Shown here one piece after another: positions 25,395-35,508 of a stretch of 45,502 bases of DNA. The position numbers and the translations under genes are program-made. Origin of the DNA: Eubacteriaceae bacterium. GTDB taxonomy: Bacteria; Bacillota; Clostridia; Peptostreptococcales; Anaerovoracaceae. Location of the stretch: positions 1 to 45,502 of the forward strand of contig JAQXLM010000141.1 in assembly GCA_029012125.1 (NCBI GenBank), given 5' to 3'. The notes beneath the pieces are model-generated. The model was given only the letters and a program-made list of their open reading frames with translations, made no database searches and was not told the origin of the DNA. Position 1 is the stretch's first letter, and each line of letters opens with the position of its first letter.

Positions 25395-27653
25395 ATGAAG
25401 GCAAAATTAAAGAGAGTTTTAGCTTTATTAATTGTTCTGATTGTGGCTTTCGGATGGTATGTGACTTGTGTAGGTATAGGTCCCATTGAATCCGTAAAAG
25501 AAGAAATGAAATTCGGTCTGGACATTAATGGTGGAGTGTATGTTGTTCTTGAGGCAGACCAGGATGACATTTCAGATATGTCCGCAGATGAATTGAAGCA
25601 GGTTATGGAACAGACTAGAGCAGTACTTAATAATCGTGTTAATGCCATGGGTATTTCCGAAGCAACCGTATCTATCGAAGGAACCGATAGATTGAGAGTT
25701 GAAATGCCGGGAGTAGAGAATGCAGAAGAAGCTATCGCGCAAATTGGACAGACAGCACAGTTAAGCTTCCTGCTTGCAGACGGAACAGTAGCACTGACAG
25801 GCGAAGATGTTAAGGATGCCGGAATAGATACTGACACCGAGAATGGCGGGTACAAGATTGATTTAAGCTTTACTTCAGACGGAGCAGATAAATTTGCTGC
25901 AGCAACCAAACAGGCATCATCAGGTCAGGTGAAGACAAATGAAGTATTCGAGCAGATCGGAATAGAAAATAATGCAGTTATAATCATGCTGGATAATAAT
26001 ATTGTAACCGCACCAACCTGTGATCAGACAATCAATCAGGCTTCATGCGAAATCACAAGAAGAGGTGGAGGTTATTCCAAGGAAGAAGCTTCCAATACCG
26101 CAGCATTGATTAAGGGCGGAGCACTTCCTATTTCACTACATGATATTACTTCCTCTGTTCAGACAGCAACTATAGGAGTAGATGCGCTGAATAAGAGTAT
26201 TGTAGCAGGTGCAATCGGACTGGGATTGGTATTTGTTTTGATGATTTTTGTTTACAGCATACTTGGACTGTTTGCAGACATTGCCTTGCTGCTGTATGTA
26301 CTTCTTGTTCTGTGGATTATGGTTGGAATGGGAAGCGTTCTTACTTTACCGGGAATTGCCGGTATCATACTGTCAATAGGTATGGCAGTAGACGCCAACG
26401 TAATTATATTCTCAAGAATTAAAGAAGAAATAGCAAAGGGTAAAACCGTAAGAGTTGCAGTTGACCAGGGCTTCAAGAACGCTTTAACTACAGTTCTGGA
26501 CGCACAGATTACTACCTTGATTGCGTCAGTCGTACTTTATGAAATCGGATCAACTACAGTTAAGGGCTTTGCTCTTACTTTGATGATTGGTATTGTTGTA
26601 AGCATTTTCACAGCAGTGGTAATCACACAGCTGTTTATCGGTATCATTGCAGAAAGCAAGACATTCAGCAAGAACAAGTTCTTTGGTGTTAAGGAAGACG
26701 GCACTCCAAAGAAATTTATAAAGAAAGAATTTGACTTCCTGAAGAACAGAAAAGTCTTTTACTGCATCAGCACAGGTATCATAGTACTTGGCATTGTCTT
26801 TACAATGGTTAGAGGCTTCAACTACGGTATTGACTTTACCGGAGGTACAATGATTCAGTTAGATATGGGTAAGACTGTAGAAACTACTGAGGTAGAAAAG
26901 GCTCTTGAAGACTATGACCTAAAGGATTTAACTGTTGTTCTGGCAGGTGCAGAGGAAGATCAGGTTATTATTAAAACTATTAACGCTTTAGATAACGAAG
27001 CAAGACAGGAAGTAATCAATACTCTGGAAAAGGAATTCAAGCTTGATGAAGACTGCGTACTGGCATCAGAAGAATTCGGACCTACAGTAGGTAAGGAACT
27101 TAAGACAAACGCAGTAAAATCAATCGTTATAGCAGCTATTTGCATGCTAATATACATCATTTTCAGATTCAAATCATGGAAGTACGGTGCGGCATCAGTT
27201 GCAGGTATTCTGCACGATGTTCTGATGGTATTATCCTTCTACGCTATTTTCCATGTTACCATCAACAATCCTTTTATTGCAGGTATTCTGACAGTAGTAG
27301 GTTACTCCATAAACGACACAATCGTTGTATTTGACAGAATAAGAGAAAACAAGAGATTACATCATCGTTCACAGTCTAATGATGAAATAATCAACCACAG
27401 CATTAACCAGACCATAGACAGATCAATCATGACAAGTTTAACAACTCTGGTTAGTATGATAGCCTTATTCTTTATGGTATCAACCTCCATCAGAGAATTC
27501 GTATTACCGCTGATAGTAGGTGTGCTGGTAGGAACATATTCATCCATTTTCTTATGCAGCCCACTATACTACGAGCTAAACAAAGCTGATGATACATCAA
27601 AGTATGTAAAAGCTAACAAGTCAAAAAAATCTAAGAAAAAAGACAACAAATAA
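25395..27653 (+). CDS. secDF: Fused SecD-SecF protein translocase subunit
   Basis: A 752-residue membrane protein combining SecD and SecF, as in Bacillus. The SecD half has the first transmembrane segment, FGLDINGGVYVVLE, the large extracytoplasmic P1 region, and the DANVIIFSRIKEE motif of helix 4 with the proton-relay Asp. The SecF half starts near residue 450 with NYGIDFTGGTMIQLD and contains GYSINDTIVVFDRIRENKR. Twelve membrane segments are expected. It uses the proton or sodium gradient to pull translocating proteins outward after SecA. A basic Lys/Ser tail ends the protein. The ribosome-binding site (AAGAGAG) is weak. In many clostridia recJ and apt follow; here rel does. Confidence 0.97.
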   Translation: MKAKLKRVLALLIVLIVAFGWYVTCVGIGPIESVKEEMKFGLDINGGVYVVLEADQDDISDMSADELKQVMEQTRAVLNNRVNAMGISEATVSIEGTDRLRVEMPGVENAEEAIAQIGQTAQLSFLLADGTVALTGEDVKDAGIDTDTENGGYKIDLSFTSDGADKFAAATKQASSGQVKTNEVFEQIGIENNAVIIMLDNNIVTAPTCDQTINQASCEITRRGGGYSKEEASNTAALIKGGALPISLHDITSSVQTATIGVDALNKSIVAGAIGLGLVFVLMIFVYSILGLFADIALLLYVLLVLWIMVGMGSVLTLPGIAGIILSIGMAVDANVIIFSRIKEEIAKGKTVRVAVDQGFKNALTTVLDAQITTLIASVVLYEIGSTTVKGFALTLMIGIVVSIFTAVVITQLFIGIIAESKTFSKNKFFGVKEDGTPKKFIKKEFDFLKNRKVFYCISTGIIVLGIVFTMVRGFNYGIDFTGGTMIQLDMGKTVETTEVEKALEDYDLKDLTVVLAGAEEDQVIIKTINALDNEARQEVINTLEKEFKLDEDCVLASEEFGPTVGKELKTNAVKSIVIAAICMLIYIIFRFKSWKYGAASVAGILHDVLMVLSFYAIFHVTINNPFIAGILTVVGYSINDTIVVFDRIRENKRLHHRSQSNDEIINHSINQTIDRSIMTSLTTLVSMIALFFMVSTSIREFVLPLIVGVLVGTYSSIFLCSPLYYELNKADDTSKYVKANKSKKSKKKDNK

Positions 27654-27686
27654 CGATTTATCATTTTTTAGGAGCATACACATCTT

Positions 27687-29891
27687 ATGGAAACAAAAGC
27701 TGAATTTTTATCTGAGATAAACGAAATCAATAAAAATTACAACACCGATCTGATAGGACGCGCTTTTGATACGGCAAGAACACTTCATGAAGGTCAGCTG
27801 AGAAAAAGCGGGGAACCGTATTTTATTCATCCCATGGCTGTAGCCAAATTGCTGGCACAGCTAGGTATGGATGAAGAAACTATCGTCGGTGGGCTTTTGC
27901 ATGATGTGGTTGAAGATACAGAATATACCAGAGAACAGCTGGTAGAAGACTTTGGTGAAGAAGTTGCACTTCTTGTAGACGGAGTTACCAAACTGGGAAA
28001 CATCAAATTTGACTCTAAGGAGGAAGCTCAGGCGGAGAACCTGAGAAAGATGTTTCTTGCAATGTCCAAGGACATCAGAGTTCTGATTATAAAGCTGGCC
28101 GACAGACTTCACAACATGAGAACTCTGGAGTTTATGAAGCCGGAAAAGAAAATTGAAAAATCAAGAGAAACTATTGAAATATACGCACCGCTGGCAAGCA
28201 GACTGGGTATTTCAACCATAAAGTTTGAGCTTGAGGACACATCTCTTAAGTATCTTCACCCTGAAGAATACAAGAACCTTCAGGTAGAAGTTGCGGAGAA
28301 GAAGGAACAGAGACTTCAGTTTATCAATATGGTCATTGAGGAAATAAAAGAAGCTCTTGATGATATGGGTATTGAATATGAAATAACAGGCAGGTCCAAG
28401 CACCTTTACAGCGTATACAAAAAGATGGTCCTTCAGCATAAACAGATAGATGAAATTTTCGATCTTACTGCTGTGCGCGTAATCGTGGAAAACGTTAGGG
28501 ATTGTTATGCTGTTCTGGGACAGGTTCATACAATGTGGAAACCTATTCCTGGCAGATTTAAGGACTATATCGCAATGCCGAAGCCTAACATGTATCAGTC
28601 TCTTCATACTACGGTTCTGGGTGATAACGGCGAGCCTTTTGAAATCCAGATAAGAACAAGAGAAATGCATCGAATAGCCGAATACGGTATCGCTGCACAC
28701 TGGAAATATAAAGAAGGCAATCATAAGGGTGAGCAAAACAGCGAAGATATGAAACTGGCCTGGGTCAGACAGACTCTTGAATGGCAAAAGGAACTTAACG
28801 ATCCTAAGGAGTTTATGGAAACCCTGAAAATGGATCTATTTGCAAGTCAGGTATTTGTATTTACTCCGAAGGGAGAGGTTATCGACTTGCCTGCAGGTTC
28901 GACACCGCTGGACTTTGCTTTTAAAATTCATACTGCTGTAGGATGTAAATGTGTAGGTGCTAAAGTTAACGGTAAAATGGTAACCATTGACTATACCTTA
29001 AACAACGGTGATATTGTAGAAATAGTTACATCATCTAATTCAAGTGGACCAAGTATTGACTGGCTCAAGATAGCGAAGAGTTCTACAGCAAGAAACAAAA
29101 TCAGACAATGGCTAAGAAAAGAAAGCAAATCTGATGATGTTTCAAGAGGAAAGGATCTTCTCGATAAGACCGTTAGAAAGAAGGGCTATGATCCTCAGAT
29201 TCTTTGTAAGGAATCATATTTGAGAAGAGGACTGAAGGATATCAATATCAACACTATGGATGAGCTTTATACTCAGCTCAGCAATGGTGGTACACTGCTA
29301 AGCAGATTTATTAATTTCCTTATCGGCTACCTGACAGAAGACAAGCATCTGGAAGAAAAGAAAGCTCAGGAGAAGCAGGAGGCTCTTCTTAAGCTAAGGG
29401 ATGACAGAAAAAACAAACAGGAAAGAAGAAACAGAGAGAATCCGGGAATAATTGTCAAAGGAATGGATAATCTGATGATAAGGGTTTCCAGGTGCTGTAA
29501 CCCTGTACCGGGAGATGAAATCATTGGATTTATCACAAAGGGCAGGGGCATATCCGTACACAGAGCGGATTGCTCAAACATTGTTTCACTTCCTGAACAT
29601 GAAAAAGCAAGATTTATTGATGTTGAATGGGAAGATCTTAAAGCAGGCAAGTCCTATAATGCAGATATTTGCATCATGTGCAATGATCGTAAAGGAATGT
29701 TATCAGACATCTCCAAAGTCTGTGAAGATCAGGAAGCAGACATTATGGGAATTAACGCTAAAATGCATAAAGATGGGTCAGCTGCAATTAACCTTACGGT
29801 TGCTGTTGGAAGTACCCAGCAGATGCAGAAGATTCTAAGAGCTTTCCGTAATGTGGAAGGCGTATTCGAAGTATACAGAGCCAGAAGTTAA
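27687..29891 (+). CDS. rel: Bifunctional (p)ppGpp synthetase/hydrolase Rel
   Basis: A 734-residue long RSH protein, the stringent-response enzyme. The hydrolase domain retains H48, H72, D73, E76 and D77, so (p)ppGpp breakdown should work. The synthetase domain shows GRSKHLYSVYKKM, GRFKDYIAMPKPNMYQSLHT and EIQIRTREMHRIAEYGIAAHW. The TGS domain (VFVFTPKGEVIDLPAGSTPLDFAF), the zinc-finger/RIS region (RCCNPVPGD, HRADC) and a C-terminal ACT domain complete the architecture. The GGAG site is about 12 bases from the ATG. It follows secDF directly with a 33-base gap and precedes the MBL gene. Confidence 0.97.
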   Translation: METKAEFLSEINEINKNYNTDLIGRAFDTARTLHEGQLRKSGEPYFIHPMAVAKLLAQLGMDEETIVGGLLHDVVEDTEYTREQLVEDFGEEVALLVDGVTKLGNIKFDSKEEAQAENLRKMFLAMSKDIRVLIIKLADRLHNMRTLEFMKPEKKIEKSRETIEIYAPLASRLGISTIKFELEDTSLKYLHPEEYKNLQVEVAEKKEQRLQFINMVIEEIKEALDDMGIEYEITGRSKHLYSVYKKMVLQHKQIDEIFDLTAVRVIVENVRDCYAVLGQVHTMWKPIPGRFKDYIAMPKPNMYQSLHTTVLGDNGEPFEIQIRTREMHRIAEYGIAAHWKYKEGNHKGEQNSEDMKLAWVRQTLEWQKELNDPKEFMETLKMDLFASQVFVFTPKGEVIDLPAGSTPLDFAFKIHTAVGCKCVGAKVNGKMVTIDYTLNNGDIVEIVTSSNSSGPSIDWLKIAKSSTARNKIRQWLRKESKSDDVSRGKDLLDKTVRKKGYDPQILCKESYLRRGLKDININTMDELYTQLSNGGTLLSRFINFLIGYLTEDKHLEEKKAQEKQEALLKLRDDRKNKQERRNRENPGIIVKGMDNLMIRVSRCCNPVPGDEIIGFITKGRGISVHRADCSNIVSLPEHEKARFIDVEWEDLKAGKSYNADICIMCNDRKGMLSDISKVCEDQEADIMGINAKMHKDGSAAINLTVAVGSTQQMQKILRAFRNVEGVFEVYRARS

Positions 29892-29906
29892 AAAACGGGA
29901 GGAATT

Positions 29907-30524
29907 ATGCAAGTAAAAAAATTCATTACCGGCCCGGTTCAGGCCAACACCTATTTGGTTTATGATGAAACTAATAAGGGTTTTGTTATCGACCCGGGTG
30001 ATTACAATGCACAGCTTATGATGATGATAGAGCAGGAGGGCATTGATTTAGAGTATATTATACTGACTCATGGACATGCAGATCATATAGGCGGAGTCGA
30101 ATACCTGAAGAAGAAATATCCTCAGCTGAAGGTTGTAGCACATAAGCTGGAAAGAGATATGCTCCTTGATCCGGTAATCAATGTATCGAGAGAAATATAC
30201 GGAAGACCAATTTCCTTCGATGCAGATATATATGTGGATGATATTGATTCTCTGAAATGCGGAAACACTGAAATGACATTTATTCATACTCCGGGTCACT
30301 CTATAGGAGGAATGTGTATTGTGTGTAATGGTTGCATATTCAGCGGAGACACATTGTTCAGGCTTTCAATCGGAAGAACTGACTTTGACGGCGGTTCATT
30401 CCCACAGATAATTAAATCAATAAAAGATAAGCTTTTTACCTTCCCTGATAATACATTAGTGTATCCCGGGCATATGAGCGAAACCACAATAGGTTATGAG
30501 AAGGAGAACAACCCTTTTGTATAA
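29907..30524 (+). CDS. MBL-fold metallohydrolase (YqgX/glyoxalase II-like)
   Basis: A 205-residue metallo-beta-lactamase-fold hydrolase. The metal-binding motif is THGHADH with H55, H57, D59 and H60; further ligands are in HTPGHSIGG, GDTLF and the C-terminal YPGHM. Members of this size in Firmicutes act as low-specificity glyoxalase II or thioesterase-like enzymes. Placement between rel and hemZ is a conserved clostridial order. The stop codon overlaps the hemZ start region. Substrate cannot be deduced. Confidence 0.9.
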   Translation: MQVKKFITGPVQANTYLVYDETNKGFVIDPGDYNAQLMMMIEQEGIDLEYIILTHGHADHIGGVEYLKKKYPQLKVVAHKLERDMLLDPVINVSREIYGRPISFDADIYVDDIDSLKCGNTEMTFIHTPGHSIGGMCIVCNGCIFSGDTLFRLSIGRTDFDGGSFPQIIKSIKDKLFTFPDNTLVYPGHMSETTIGYEKENNPFV

Positions 30525-31881
30525 CATAAAAATTTATAATTATGAGAAGAAATATCTTCTCGAGGAACTGATTAAGGTTTTTCTTCCGCCTGATAAATAC
30601 AGATTGTTAAAGGATGAGGAAGAGCCTGACGCGGATGATATAGTGTTTAATGAGTACAACTCATCGGACAGAAACGAGATAAAGAGAGAAATCTACGACA
30701 AACTGTCCCAATTGACCGGACTTCATCCGGACTGGGGGATTCTTACCGGAATCCGTCCCGTAAAGCTTTATGGAGAGTTAACGGGAGCGCTTGGCTGTAA
30801 AGCAGCAAGGGAGAAACTGAGCAGAGAATTCTATATCAGTGATGATAAGCTTGATCTTATCTGTGATATTTATGACAGGCAGATTGAGTTTTGCGGTACG
30901 GCACCTGCAGAAACGGCCTGTGTATATATTGGAATCCCTTTCTGCCCCACAAGATGCATATACTGTTCCTTTGCATCAAACCAGGTGAAGGATGAGGAAA
31001 TAGAAAAATACCTTATAGCTTTGCTGAAGGAAATCAGGTATGTGGGAAACAGAATGAAGGAGACGGGAATAAAGGCTGAATCAATTTATATCGGAGGCGG
31101 AACGCCAACAACATTGACAGCTGAACAACTGTCGACTTTGATAGATACCATATACAGCGAATTTGATACAAGTTTCCTAAAAGAATTCACAATAGAAGCA
31201 GGAAGACCGGATACAATAACAGAGGATAAGCTTGCTGTTATGAAAGCCCACAGTATTCATAGAATAAGTATCAACCCTCAATCCATGAAAGCTGAAACAC
31301 TTAAGATAATAGGCAGAAATCATACACCTGAAGAAATTCGGGCTGCTTTTAAGATGGCAGCGGACATGGGCATTGACAGTATTAATGCCGATATCATTGC
31401 CGGACTTCCGGAAGAAACAGTGGATGATTTCGTCAGGACTCTTAGAGAAGTTATTTCTATGAACCCTACAAATATTACTGTACACTCTCTTGCTGTAAAG
31501 AGGGCGTCCAGGTTAAAAGATATTAACCCTGATTTTCATTATAAGCAGGCTGAAACTGTTGCAGCGATGCTTTCTGAAAGCAGGCGCATTCTGATGGAAG
31601 AAGGTTACCAACCCTATTACCTTTACCGTCAGAAGCACATGGCCGGAGCATACGAAAACATTGGATATGCTAAGGCAGGAACAGAATGCATTTACAACAT
31701 ACGAATTATGGATGAACATCAGCACAATATTGCGCTTGGTGCAGGAGGAATTACAAAAGTTTACTTCCCGGAGGAAAACAGACTTGAGAGAGTTCCAAAT
31801 GTAACCAATTATGAAGAGTACATAAATCGTATTGATGAAATGATACAAAGAAAAGAAGAAAATTTTTTTGAGGAGGTATAA
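30517..31881 (+). CDS. hemZ: Radical SAM protein HemZ (coproporphyrinogen III oxidase-like)
   Basis: A 454-residue radical SAM protein of the HemZ family. The [4Fe-4S] cluster cysteines are C143, C147 and C150 (CPTRCIYC), followed by YIGGGTPTTL, EAGRPDTIT and the HemN-like INPQSM segment. HemZ of B. subtilis was described as an oxygen-independent coproporphyrinogen dehydrogenase, though many relatives may act in other haem-related or unknown reactions. The frame is open to an ATG at 30496, but AAGGAG at 30501-30506 precedes a TTG at 30517 that gives the usual short N-terminus (YNIKIYNY), so I prefer TTG. HisS begins two bases after its stop codon. Confidence 0.9.
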   Translation: MYNIKIYNYEKKYLLEELIKVFLPPDKYRLLKDEEEPDADDIVFNEYNSSDRNEIKREIYDKLSQLTGLHPDWGILTGIRPVKLYGELTGALGCKAAREKLSREFYISDDKLDLICDIYDRQIEFCGTAPAETACVYIGIPFCPTRCIYCSFASNQVKDEEIEKYLIALLKEIRYVGNRMKETGIKAESIYIGGGTPTTLTAEQLSTLIDTIYSEFDTSFLKEFTIEAGRPDTITEDKLAVMKAHSIHRISINPQSMKAETLKIIGRNHTPEEIRAAFKMAADMGIDSINADIIAGLPEETVDDFVRTLREVISMNPTNITVHSLAVKRASRLKDINPDFHYKQAETVAAMLSESRRILMEEGYQPYYLYRQKHMAGAYENIGYAKAGTECIYNIRIMDEHQHNIALGAGGITKVYFPEENRLERVPNVTNYEEYINRIDEMIQRKEENFFEEV

Positions 31882-31883
31882 TA

Positions 31884-33137
31884 ATGGCAATTAATGCACC
31901 GAAAGGCACAAAGGATATGCTGCCTGATCAGGCGTATAGATGGCACTATGTAGAAAAGAAGTTTTCAGAGATTTGCGACAAGTATGGATTTAAGGAAATC
32001 AGAACACCTGACTTTGAACATACAGAACTGTTCCAGAGAGGTGTTGGAGAAACCACAGACATCGTTCAGAAGGAAATGTATACCTTTAACGATCACGGAA
32101 ACAGAAGCATTACGCTAAAGCCTGAAGGCACATCCCCTGTATGCAGAGCTTTTATTGAGCACAAACAGTATGCTGAGGTACAGCCAACAAAATACTATTA
32201 CATAACACCATGCTTCAGATATGAAAAACCTCAGTCAGGAAGACTAAGAGCATTCCATCAGTTTGGAATAGAAGTATTCGGCACATCAAATATGCTTGCG
32301 GATACTGACGTAATCTGTTTAGGATATGACTTCCTGCACCAGATGGGAATACATGATATTCAGCTTAGAATCAACAGTGTCGGCTGTCCGAAGTGCAGAC
32401 AGAAGCACAGACAGGCATTAAAAGAATTCTTAGAACCGGTTTACGATCAGCTTTGTAACACATGTAAAGACAGATATGAAAGAAATCCTATGAGAATTCT
32501 GGATTGTAAATCAGAAATATGTCAGGAACTTGTCAAGAACGCTCCTGATATGCTGGATTTCCTTTGCGATGAATGTCGTGAAGCATTTGAAGATGTAAAG
32601 AAAAACCTTGATGCAATGGGAATTGAATACGTTGTGGACCCTAGAATCGTAAGAGGTTTAGACTATTATACAAAGACTGCTTTTGAATTTGTTACAGACA
32701 GCAACGGAACGCAGGGAACTGTTTGTGGCGGAGGCAGGTACGATCATCTGATTGAGGAGATAGGAGGACCTCCAATCCCTGGCGTAGGCTTCGGTCTGGG
32801 TATTGAAAGACTGCTTATGCTTATGGATGAAAAAGGTTCTGTAATCCCTGAACCTGAACCTGTTAAAGCATTTATTGCTGTTATGGGTGAAGACGCAAAA
32901 TTATTTGGTTTAAAGCTGATGAGAGAGCTTCGTAACAAAGGCGTTAAGGCGGAGATGGACACATTAGCAAGAAACATCAAAGGACAGTTCAAATATGCAG
33001 ACAGACTGGGTGCTCAGTATACCGTTGTAATCGGAGATAACGAGCTTGCAAGCGGAACTGTTTCCGTTAAGGAAATGGCAACTTCAGAGCAGAGAGAAAT
33101 CAAGCTTGAAGACCTGGTTGAAGAATTATCAAAATAA
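31884..33137 (+). CDS. hisS: Histidyl-tRNA synthetase
   Basis: A 417-residue class II aminoacyl-tRNA synthetase. The N-terminus APKGTKDMLPDQAYRW, motif 2 (CFRYEKPQSGRLRAFHQFG), the HisRS-specific RGLDYYTKTAFEF (HisA-type loop) and motif 3 (GFGLGIERLLML) are intact, followed by the anticodon-binding domain (VKAFIAVMGED...). GAGGAGGT stands before the ATG within hemZ. No T-box leader is present; the gene is tightly coupled to hemZ. AspS follows after 17 bases, the usual Firmicutes pair. Confidence 0.97.
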   Translation: MAINAPKGTKDMLPDQAYRWHYVEKKFSEICDKYGFKEIRTPDFEHTELFQRGVGETTDIVQKEMYTFNDHGNRSITLKPEGTSPVCRAFIEHKQYAEVQPTKYYYITPCFRYEKPQSGRLRAFHQFGIEVFGTSNMLADTDVICLGYDFLHQMGIHDIQLRINSVGCPKCRQKHRQALKEFLEPVYDQLCNTCKDRYERNPMRILDCKSEICQELVKNAPDMLDFLCDECREAFEDVKKNLDAMGIEYVVDPRIVRGLDYYTKTAFEFVTDSNGTQGTVCGGGRYDHLIEEIGGPPIPGVGFGLGIERLLMLMDEKGSVIPEPEPVKAFIAVMGEDAKLFGLKLMRELRNKGVKAEMDTLARNIKGQFKYADRLGAQYTVVIGDNELASGTVSVKEMATSEQREIKLEDLVEELSK

Positions 33138-33154
33138 GGGAGAGCTATATATTA

Positions 33155-34918
33155 ATGTCAGAACTATTTAAGAGAACACACATGTGCGGAAGTCTAAACA
33201 TTGAGAATGTTGGACATGAAGTAGTTTTAAACGGATGGGTGGCAAAGCAGAGAAGTCTTGGAGGCTTGATCTTTGCTGACCTTAGAGATAAGAGTGGTAT
33301 CGTTCAGATTGCTTTTGACGATAATACTGAAAAGAGCGTTTTTGAAAAAGCAGAAGCGTTAAGAAGTGAGTATGTTGTAGGAGTAAAAGGTATTGTAAAG
33401 GAAAGAGCATCAAAGAACCCAAATATGCCTACAGGAGATATTGAGGTAGCTGCAACTGATCTTATCATTTATTCCGAAGCAGATACACCACCTATCTATA
33501 TTAAAGATGATGACAATGTAGATGATAATCTTCGTCTGAAATATAGATATCTTGATCTTAGAAAGCTTAAGATGCAGGAAAACATTAGATTCAGACACAA
33601 AGTATGTAAGCTGGCAAGAGACTATTTTGACGAAAACGGATTTACCGAAATAGAAACACCTATACTTATAAAGTCAACCCCTGAAGGTGCCAGAGACTAT
33701 CTTGTACCGAGCAGAGTTAACCAGGGACGTTTCTATGCACTGCCACAGTCACCTCAGCTATTCAAACAGTTACTTATGGTAAGTGGCTGTGACAGATACA
33801 TGCAGATTGCAAAATGTTTCAGAGATGAAGATCTTAGAGCAGACAGACAGCCGGAGTTCACTCAGATTGACCTTGAAATGTCTTTTGTGGATCAGGACGA
33901 TGTGATAAACATGCAGGAAGGCTTTCTTAAGAGATTGTTCAGCGAACTTATGGGCATCGAAATTCAGACTCCGTTACCAAGAATTCCATATGATGAAGCT
34001 ATGGAAAGATACGGAAGTGACAAACCGGACACAAGATTTGGCTTCGAACTGAAAAGCCTTAATCAGGCAGTTGCAGGATCAGAGTTTAAGGTTTTTGCTG
34101 ATGCGCTTGCAAATGGCGGTGATGTAAGAGGTATCTGTATAGATAACGGATCCGGTAACTTCAGCAGAAAAGATATCGACAAATTAACAGATCAAACGAA
34201 ACATTATGGCGCAAAAGGCGTTGTGTGGATGAGAATTGAAGAAAATGAAATCAAATCATCTGTAAATAAATTCTTCACACAGGAAGAACTGAATGATATA
34301 GCGAAGGTTTTTGATGCAAAGGTAGGAGATCTAATTCTAATCGTAGCAGACAAGCCAAAAGTTGTATTTGACAGCTTGGGATTCCTGAGAAGACACATTG
34401 CCGGTCTGATGGGCCTGCTTGATGATAAGAAGTTTAATCTGTTATGGGTAACAGACTTCCCGATGTTTGAGAAGGATGACGAGACAGGTGAATTGAAGGC
34501 AATGCATCATCCATTCACCCATCCAAAAGAAGAGGATATTCACCTTCTTGATTCAGAACCTGAGAAGGTTAAAGCAGACGCTTATGATATCGTTCTGAAT
34601 GGAGTAGAGTTAGGTGGTGGAAGCATCAGAATTCATGAAAAGGATCTGCAGGCTAAGATGTTTAAAGTCCTTAAACTGACAGACGAGGAATGCCAGGAGA
34701 AATTCGGCTTCCTTCTAGAAGCTTTCAAATACGGTGCACCTCCTCACGGCGGTCTGGCATATGGTCTTGACAGACTGGTTATGCTTTTGACAGGTGAACA
34801 CAGTATCAGGGAAGTGATGGCATTCCCTAAGAATCAGAATGCTCAGTGTATGGTATGCGAAGCACCGGGTGTTGTAGAAGATGAACAGCTTGTAGAACTA
34901 GGATTATGCGTGAAATAG
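33155..34918 (+). CDS. aspS: Aspartyl-tRNA synthetase
   Basis: A 587-residue bacterial-type AspRS. An N-terminal OB-fold anticodon domain (VVLNGWVAKQRSLGGLIFADLRDKSG), catalytic motif 2 (CFRDEDLRADRQPEFTQIDLEMSF), the GAD insertion domain (about 285-420), and motif 3 (GLAYGLDRLVMLLTG) are in order, with the C-terminal IREVMAFPKNQNAQ. Whether it is discriminating or also charges tRNA-Asn cannot be settled by reading. The ribosome-binding site GGGAGAG is about 11 bases upstream. Its end overlaps nadD by 13 bp. Confidence 0.97.
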   Translation: MSELFKRTHMCGSLNIENVGHEVVLNGWVAKQRSLGGLIFADLRDKSGIVQIAFDDNTEKSVFEKAEALRSEYVVGVKGIVKERASKNPNMPTGDIEVAATDLIIYSEADTPPIYIKDDDNVDDNLRLKYRYLDLRKLKMQENIRFRHKVCKLARDYFDENGFTEIETPILIKSTPEGARDYLVPSRVNQGRFYALPQSPQLFKQLLMVSGCDRYMQIAKCFRDEDLRADRQPEFTQIDLEMSFVDQDDVINMQEGFLKRLFSELMGIEIQTPLPRIPYDEAMERYGSDKPDTRFGFELKSLNQAVAGSEFKVFADALANGGDVRGICIDNGSGNFSRKDIDKLTDQTKHYGAKGVVWMRIEENEIKSSVNKFFTQEELNDIAKVFDAKVGDLILIVADKPKVVFDSLGFLRRHIAGLMGLLDDKKFNLLWVTDFPMFEKDDETGELKAMHHPFTHPKEEDIHLLDSEPEKVKADAYDIVLNGVELGGGSIRIHEKDLQAKMFKVLKLTDEECQEKFGFLLEAFKYGAPPHGGLAYGLDRLVMLLTGEHSIREVMAFPKNQNAQCMVCEAPGVVEDEQLVELGLCVK

Positions 34919-35508
34919 GTATATTGGGAGGATCTTTTGATCCGATTCATTACGGACATATTTCCATTGCCGAAGCTGCGATGGATGAATGTGGGCTAAG
35001 CAGTGTAATACTTATGCCCACAAGAATCCAGCCGTTTAAAATAGGAAAAAAGGTAGCCGGCGAGGAAGACAGAGTAAATATGGTCAGACTGGTTGCAGAA
35101 GAACACGAGGGTTTTGTTGTTTCGACTATGGAGGCTTTTTTGAATGAAGTTTCATATACCTACAAAACCTTTAAGCTTCTCCAAAATCAATATGAAAACA
35201 GTCAACTTAACTTTATTATTGGGACAGACTCGCTTCTTTCACTAGAAAACTGGTATAGGGGAAAAGACCTGTTAAAGGAGGCATCTTTTATCGTTGCTGT
35301 AAGGCCCGGATACAGAGAAGATGAAACTCTGTTAACAGCAGAGTTTTTCAGGAACAAATACGGAGCCAGAATAAGAATTCTAAATAACAAACCTATAGAT
35401 ATTTCATCTACGAATATAAGAAATCATATTAAAAACGGAAAAGATATAAGTAGTTTAGTTCCATCTTGTGTTGAGGAATATATTTATGAACATGGACTCT
35501 ATAAATAA
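34906..35508 (+). CDS. nadD: Nicotinate-nucleotide adenylyltransferase
   Basis: A 200-residue enzyme joining nicotinate mononucleotide to ATP in NAD synthesis. GGSFDPIHYGH (H15, H18) is the nucleotidyltransferase motif; FIIGTDSLLSLENWYRG, VAVRPGY and the C-terminal ISSTNIRNHIKNGKDISSLVP are family hallmarks. The gene heads the conserved nadD-yqeK-rsfS-leuS string and starts within aspS, so expression is coupled to it. Confidence 0.96.
   Translation: MREIGILGGSFDPIHYGHISIAEAAMDECGLSSVILMPTRIQPFKIGKKVAGEEDRVNMVRLVAEEHEGFVVSTMEAFLNEVSYTYKTFKLLQNQYENSQLNFIIGTDSLLSLENWYRGKDLLKEASFIVAVRPGYREDETLLTAEFFRNKYGARIRILNNKPIDISSTNIRNHIKNGKDISSLVPSCVEEYIYEHGLYK

Noticed and set aside
28212..28787. 191-codon minus-strand open frame inside rel
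   Set aside because: Antisense to the conserved hydrolase/synthetase region; composition is that of a reverse shadow and no start signal is present.
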